Origin: Ophioderma brevispina
Lineage: Eukaryota > Echinodermata > Ophiuroidea > Amphilepidida > Ophiodermatidae
Reading direction: 5' to 3'
DNA length: 64,000 nt
Assembly (NCBI GenBank): GCA_023653785.1
Contig: JAMKCH010007221.1
Span: 1-64,000 of the forward strand
The notes beneath the pieces are model-generated. The model was not told the DNA's origin and made no database searches. It saw nothing but the letters and a program-made list of their open reading frames with translations. Both the position numbers and the translations under genes were made by a program. Positions 58,950-64,000 of this stretch are shown piece by piece. Within the stretch, counting starts at the first letter, position 1. The number at the start of each line of letters is the position of its first letter.

Positions 58950-59985
58950 GCTCCCAATGGGCACAAGCATATACGAATTGCCGAATGGGGTCATGAACCC
59001 CATTCGCCACTCCACCTGCATTGTTGTTTTTCAGAGTCTGGTAACTTCATCTTTCATTGCATGGCATATGGATGACATGTCTTAGGAGTTGGGTATTAGG
59101 TATATACAAAAAAGGCGATAGTAAAAGTAGGGAACATGGTTTATATTTATTTTATAACTACGAACCTTTAATATAAATTATTGAGCAAACCTTGGTGCAA
59201 CCCGAGCTCAACCTGGCTACCACGTTCCCTGGTTATACGCAATTTTTCTAGAGTGAATGAGCACATATGAATCAGGTCATGCGACCTGCTTACCTGAGTC
59301 CGATAATCAAGAAATGACTTTGTGTCAAAATATAAGTTATTGGTCTGAAATGAATACGAACGTGTAAACCATTTTTTTCTCATGTAATTTGAGGTAATTT
59401 ATTTCCAAAATAATATTGGGGATAGTTGACCAAACAATTATTACGAACCAGAAAGTGGTCTATACTTATATTCGAGATAAAGCGGTCTCAAATAAAGTAA
59501 ATAATTAGCGTGTTTTAAAGTGATTTATGTTAACGTACGGAAACAATATTTTTATTGGTTTTAGAAAGATGATTGCAGTAAGCCATCTAAAATATATTGC
59601 TGAACGTCTTCATGTTCTTATGAATTGCTAAACTTCTTTGTTTATTCAACAATGGATTTAATTTCTTTGAATTGGGAGGCCTGTGCTTGGCCAAACCCGA
59701 TAATTTCGGTGCACCATTCGCATTGTGCTATCGGACCCATAACATTCGCAAGTTGAAGTATGATTTTTTTTAAATGCTGAGCCTTTTATTCAATGGATGA
59801 CAAACAGAACGATCAAGATGATAGTACCGTACCGTAGTCCTATGATGCATGAACGCTACACTAGACAAGCAAGACTTTTGAAATGCAGGGCACTATATAC
59901 AATCGCTTCTCCCCACTTGCATGTTGTACTAACCAGCAGTACCATTAACACGACAGTTTAGCTACAGCGACGACCGGCTCTCGTT
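58950..59985. other. Intergenic, nothing recognised
   Basis: No coding exon or bounded repeat recognised. Confidence 0.35.
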
Positions 59986-59989
59986 CATG

Positions 59990-60190
59990 GTAATATGGTA
60001 GGCGGTTCATAAATATCCCGGTTGAATGGGTATTATTCCAAAGAAGGCGGTCCATCCTTCAATCAATGCCCGGTCGAGCGGCAGCTAGTAAAACCGAATG
60101 GGTTCCGAATTCTGATTGGCTGAAAAGCATAATCCGATCGGGTTTTCCCGGTCGACCGAGACTTTTCCCCACTCGTCCGGGTCCATTCAA
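59990..60190 (-). repeat. Dispersed repeat, partner of 43526-43760
   Basis: Carries TCGGTCGACCGGG, CCAATCAGAATTCGGAACCC and GGGCATTGATTGAAGGATGG on the minus strand, in the same order as the plus-strand copy near 43550-43690. Confidence 0.6.
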
Positions 60191-60261
60191 ATAATGACCG
60201 TCTTGGCTAACCATACGCGCGTATCCATGATACGGACGCTCCTAGTACTGGCCCACTTTCA

Positions 60262-60586
60262 GCTGAAAGCGGATTGGGAACAGTCATGGGTTTTCGCCCT
60301 ACTCTTATTCGACAGTGGCTGCAATGTACATGTACACTCTCTGTACACGGGAGTGAAAACGCTTAACGTCCCCTCCGAAAGGACTGGATGCTCTCATGAT
60401 TCATTTGCCCAATTCCAAGTGAGCCATGGAGGAGAGCGGTACAAACCTGGTAGGCCTATACAGATCAAATCCAAATTGAGTACCCGAATAAATCCCAGCC
60501 AGTCACCCCACCGGGATTCGAACCAGGGAGTTTTTGGGATATTTACGCCACAGGAAAGACCCTAACCGCCAGGCCACGCTCTACCA
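60262..60586 (-). mobile_element. tRNA-derived SINE, second family
   Basis: Read on the minus strand: an A box (TGGCCTGGCGGTTAGG, about 60576-60561) and a perfect B box (GGTTCGAATCC, 60524-60514). A body with GGGGACGTTAAGCG and CCCGTGTACAGAGAG follows, a conserved SINE core found across animals. It is unrelated in its body to the SINE at 17282. The 149-codon plus-strand frame across it is spurious. Confidence 0.85.
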
Positions 60587-60599
60587 CTAGAAGTAACGC

Positions 60600-61890
60600 A
60601 CTGTTTTGTAACACTGATCATTCAGTACATTTTCAATTAGAAGTTCGTAACTTTGTTATGTTATTACATGACCTAAAACCATAAACAACACCTCCATTGA
60701 CAACAACAGCATTATCATTGCCAGTATTTGCTCACTTAAAACTATTTTACTTATATTCGCTTTAAAATGTCCAACTACAATATCACAAACCCTCCAAAGT
60801 CGGAGCTCAGGGTGAAAAGGTGGCGATTTTATGGAATTCTAACGGTAGTATAACAAATTCTAACAAACAAACACACACACACACACGTGATCGTATTGCC
60901 TGTGTAGATGCATCGTTTTGTAGAAAACCTCAAATTTCGACAAAACTTTTGGGGTTTGGGGTTTAATACCCTATTTTTATTTTTATTGTTTTCATTTCAT
61001 AAGTATTACTCAAAATGATCACGGATCTCATGAAAATGAATCTACTATCTATCTTACATAGATATAGTATATAACAAAAAATGCAAAGTATATATTTGAC
61101 CAAAAATGTGACCAGATGCCATCTTGAAAATGAGACATTGCCATATTTTCTCTGGCAACACAGGACTTAAAAGGACAAGTATATATGTCTTTCATTACTA
61201 TATAGTTTTGTCCAAAAAAATGGAATAGTGTATACAACATTTGCAGACCATATTGCCCATTTAAAATCCAAGATGGTGGCTAGCAGACATCTTGAAAAAT
61301 TAAAAAATTATTTGACACCAATTCCCTAAATTGACAGATAAGGTATCATTTTTAATTTTGGCATGTAAAATCCATTTTAACTGAAGCACCCATCACGAAA
61401 AATAACCTTTGAAAAATATAGAGTCGTTATGTATTGGCTGATTGACCCTACATGAAAATTACTATGTAATTGTGATAATAAGACATTTGAAATGTAAGCT
61501 ACCCCTTATTTGGTTTAAGTATAATTACCGGGGGTACTCAACTGTTTTTCAGACTTTGGGCGCTTGGGAAATGATTTGGTCTGCCAAAGTACCGGGTATA
61601 GGGTCTTAGAAATTAAAATTTTTACAAATTTGCAGGCTTAGGGGCTGGAATTTGGCTAAAGTTTAGCTTCTGAGGCAAAACAATTTCCAAACTGGTGTCT
61701 TAAGCACTGCTGGAGAGATGCAAAACGGAGTCTTAAAATGCTCAGATAACAACGGCTATTTTTTTGTTAAATTTGGTCCACCTTGCCAAATCCACCAAGA
61801 AAAAGGTATCCTAAAATGGTCACGGATTTCATTAAAATGAGTCAACTAGGATGTAGTTTTTACACCTGTATAATGCTCGAGAAATCTACA
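60600..61890. other. Intergenic with repeat debris
   Basis: No gene. A (CA)n run lies near 60868-60885. GATGCCATCTTGAAAATG (near 61116) and CCAAGATGGTGGCTAGC (near 61268) are relatives of the motif-rich arrays at 31.9 and 56.2 kb. Confidence 0.4.
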
Positions 61891-61894
61891 ACAA

Positions 61895-63190
61895 GCAAAA
61901 AAAGATTGGGAAATGGACAGTAAATATATGTAGGAGAGGATACAAATTTGTGTTTTTCTCAAAATGCTGATTACCTAAAAAAGTATTACCCTACACGGGC
62001 CCACACAATGTATCACAGGGAAGCATAATATGTCTATTTTATAAGCCATAATGTGGAGCTACCACTTGTATAGACCGTATTCAATAGCCAGCCATGTTGG
62101 TGGACAAGATAGACGCATTCCATGCAGTAATACAATGCATTCACCTGTCCATGATCCCTGCGCAATCGCTAAACACGGATCGATTGACAAGAATGTATGC
62201 ATCTTGTCCTGGTGGCTGACGTCATATGAATACGGTCTATTGGGAAAAGGGTGTTTTGAACCGTTGTGGTAAAAAAGACTGAGTTTGGTAAAAATATGAT
62301 TATCAAGTTTCCTCTGTATCCCTAACGCAAATGCACTTTTGAAAAAATCACGAGGCGGACCCTTGCCTTGTTTTAGGGGGAATTGCCCTAGATAACAAGG
62401 AAAAATAACGCTAGTTGTGTTCTTTTGGGGGGGGCGGTGATCGTAAAATTTTCTTCTATCGCCGATAGCGAACAAGACTCGCCATGTATGTGGTTTTTAA
62501 ACAGGAGTATGATACTCAATTCGTCTACAACAGACGGTTAAAGATTGGGAAATGTACACTAAATATAGATAGTTCTGGATGAAAAATAAGCCTTTTTCTC
62601 AAACCCCTATTTCTGAGGGATTTTTCATTAAAACTTTTGATTATTTAAAAAGTAACACCTTGGATTTACTTATATATCACTGGTAAATTTGATATGTTTC
62701 CTCTAAGGTAAGACACTACGTTGGGCTGTCAAGTTGGTATAATGGGTGTTTTGGGTCATTTTAGTAAAAACATCTACTACGGTAAAAATATGACTGAAGT
62801 GTTTGGTGTATATGACATCTATGTAACAAAATACAACAATACTTGTAGGGGTTTAAAATCTGCGTCGTGCTCCATAAAATCTGTACCAAGCAATTTTGAA
62901 GATTAGAAATTGTACAGTAAATATAGGTAATAGTCGATGTTTTATCTTCAGAAGTATATGATTGTAAGAAAAATGCATATTCAGTTAACATCGCCTATAT
63001 ATTTTCATAGGGTTAACGTATTAAACTTTCTGATATGATGTGGCTCTGAAAAAGTGATGATAATTTTGGTATGTAATAAAAGTTTTAAGGAAAAAATATT
63101 TCAGAAATAGCATTTGAGAAAAACACAAAATATCTGATTCTGCCTCTATTTAGTGCACGTATACACTTCCCAATCTTTAATCGCTTGCGG
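61895..63190. repeat. Repeat array with TTAAAGATTGGGAA motif, mixed orientation
   Basis: The phrase (T)TAAAGATTGGGAAATG-ACA-TAAATATAG followed by TTTTTCTCAAA occurs at about 61903, 62537 and (diverged) 62898 on the plus strand, and inverted at about 63120-63180. Spacing is irregular. It encloses one copy of the TAGACCG MITE. Non-coding. Confidence 0.6.
62071..62239. mobile_element. MITE family with TAGACCGTATTCAA ends, copy 2
   Basis: Left TAGACCGTATTCAATAGCCA and right, in reverse, TAGACCGTATTCATATGACG. TGTTGGTGGACAAGATAGAC near the left and GCATCTTGTCC near the right pair. It lies in a TA context on both sides. Same family as 31384-31579 and 63745-63924. The 138-codon minus-strand frame across it is spurious. 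Confidence 0.9.
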
Positions 63191-63744
63191 TAGACTTATA
63201 AAGCTTCATCCGGGTTCAAAATTGTTCTGTAGATGCCAAAAATAGGAAAAACGTAAAAATCATATTTTTGACTAAACTTGGCCTTTATACCAGAATGCTC
63301 CCAAAACACACTTTCTCCCATTTTAGCAGTTCACCTTACCTTAAAGTAAACATAATTCCAGTGATTCATAATGGTTGGTCTCTATAGAGGATCATTTTTG
63401 TGAGTAATTTTTTAGAAGAATGGTTTGAGAAAAAATACAAATTTAAGTTGTATTGCCTAATGTTACTGTACATTTTTTTTCATTTTTAGATGCTTATTGT
63501 CGCTTTATGAATAAATCATAGTGATCTAAATCTTTGTTCCATGGACAGAAAGTAATGTATTTCACAAATGTCGATAATACCAATATCTTAAAAATATTTT
63601 TGACCAAAGGTTAAGTTCTTGACCAAAATATCCCTAAAAGGTAGTTTCTCACAATTATGGAATTGCATAATAGGATGGGTATATTAAACTCTTAAAATAA
63701 GCCTCTTTTCTCACGTCTGCAGCTCTGCTTATGTGTACATGTAA

Positions 63745-63924
63745 TAGACCGTATTCAACAGCCAGCCATGTTGGTGGACAAGATAGACGCATTCCAGTAC
63801 TACAATACATTCACCTGTCAATGATCCCTGTGCAAACATGGATCGATTGATAGCTTAATGTATTGTATTGTAGTCCTGGAATGTATGCATCTTGTCCACC
63901 AACATGCCTGGTGGCTGACGTCTA
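63745..63924. mobile_element. MITE family with TAGACCGTATTCAA ends, copy 3
   Basis: Left end TAGACCGTATTCAACAGCCA is intact. The interior matches copy 2, with better pairing of TTGGTGGACAAGAT and ATCTTGTCCACCAA. The right end reads GGCTGACGTCTATGG: compared with copy 2, about 14 bases between GACG and TCTA are missing. Confidence 0.9.
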
Positions 63925-63929
63925 TGGCA

Positions 63930-64000
63930 AGCCATAAAGGCCATAACGTATTGCTGCAACGCGTTGCGAGAAAGTAGCAACGCGTTGCGACATTTCGGCA
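63930..64000. other. Window end, palindromic GCAACGCGTTGC
   Basis: Two copies of GCAACGCGTTGCGA within 35 bases at the very end of the window. Possibly the start of another repeat. Confidence 0.5.

Noticed and set aside
60116..60565. 149-codon plus-strand frame
   Set aside because: Lies across a minus-strand tRNA-derived SINE and a dispersed repeat.
62059..62475. 138-codon minus-strand frame
   Set aside because: Half of it is the TAGACCG MITE and the rest has no motif.

Overview
This is eukaryotic, almost certainly metazoan, nuclear DNA: AT-rich, no long intact reading frame, GT-AG introns, tRNA-derived SINEs, LINE fragments and many short inverted-repeat transposons. The relaxin-receptor/LGR-like receptor relic, the TGACCTTTGACC-rich repeats and the SINE types suggest a marine invertebrate deuterostome such as an echinoderm or hemichordate. 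That is an inference, and no species is claimed.

Layout. 1-2.3 kb: nothing recognisable. 2.3-5.5 kb: degraded CR1/L2-like LINE with endonuclease and reverse transcriptase motifs. 5.7-10.2 kb: three units of a roughly 0.86-kb tandem repeat, the third split by a 1.87-kb hAT-like element with a near-perfect 8-bp target duplication. 10.3-11.4 kb: frameshifted seven-transmembrane receptor of the relaxin-receptor/LGR type. 11.4-16.7 kb: fold-back and MITE-like repeats, a 58-nt poly-C run and a LINE tail.

16.7-40 kb is the most interesting part. Spliced-looking exons on both strands outline two related, divergently oriented genes for small secreted proteins that I cannot assign to any known family. 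The minus-strand gene has a signal-peptide exon (present twice, at 22.6 and 21.4 kb, each with a TATA box), a 75-nt exon at 19.6 kb and an acidic/proline-rich exon at 16.7-16.9 kb. The plus-strand gene has a TATA box and signal-peptide exon at 30.1-30.3 kb, a 63-nt exon at 35.5 kb, and a last exon at 39.2 kb holding about ten copies of an eight-residue repeat, a proline-rich stretch, Ser/Lys heptads and a poly-A signal. Both middle exons are phase 1-1 and similar up to and beyond the donor. Exon 1 ends in phase 0, so one linking exon or a corrected boundary is missing in both genes. The plus-strand last exon is out of frame between its repeat and its proline-rich part.

40-64 kb is repeat-dominated: a tandem duplication in which only one copy carries a 204-bp MITE at a TA site, Tc1-like, hAT-like, Mutator-like and unclassified inverted-repeat elements, a second LINE fragment, SINEs on both strands, and two of three copies of one roughly 170-196-bp MITE family.

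Several duplicated segments differ mainly by one-base insertions and deletions. This may be real decay or uncorrected long-read sequence, so frameshifts here should be read with that caution.
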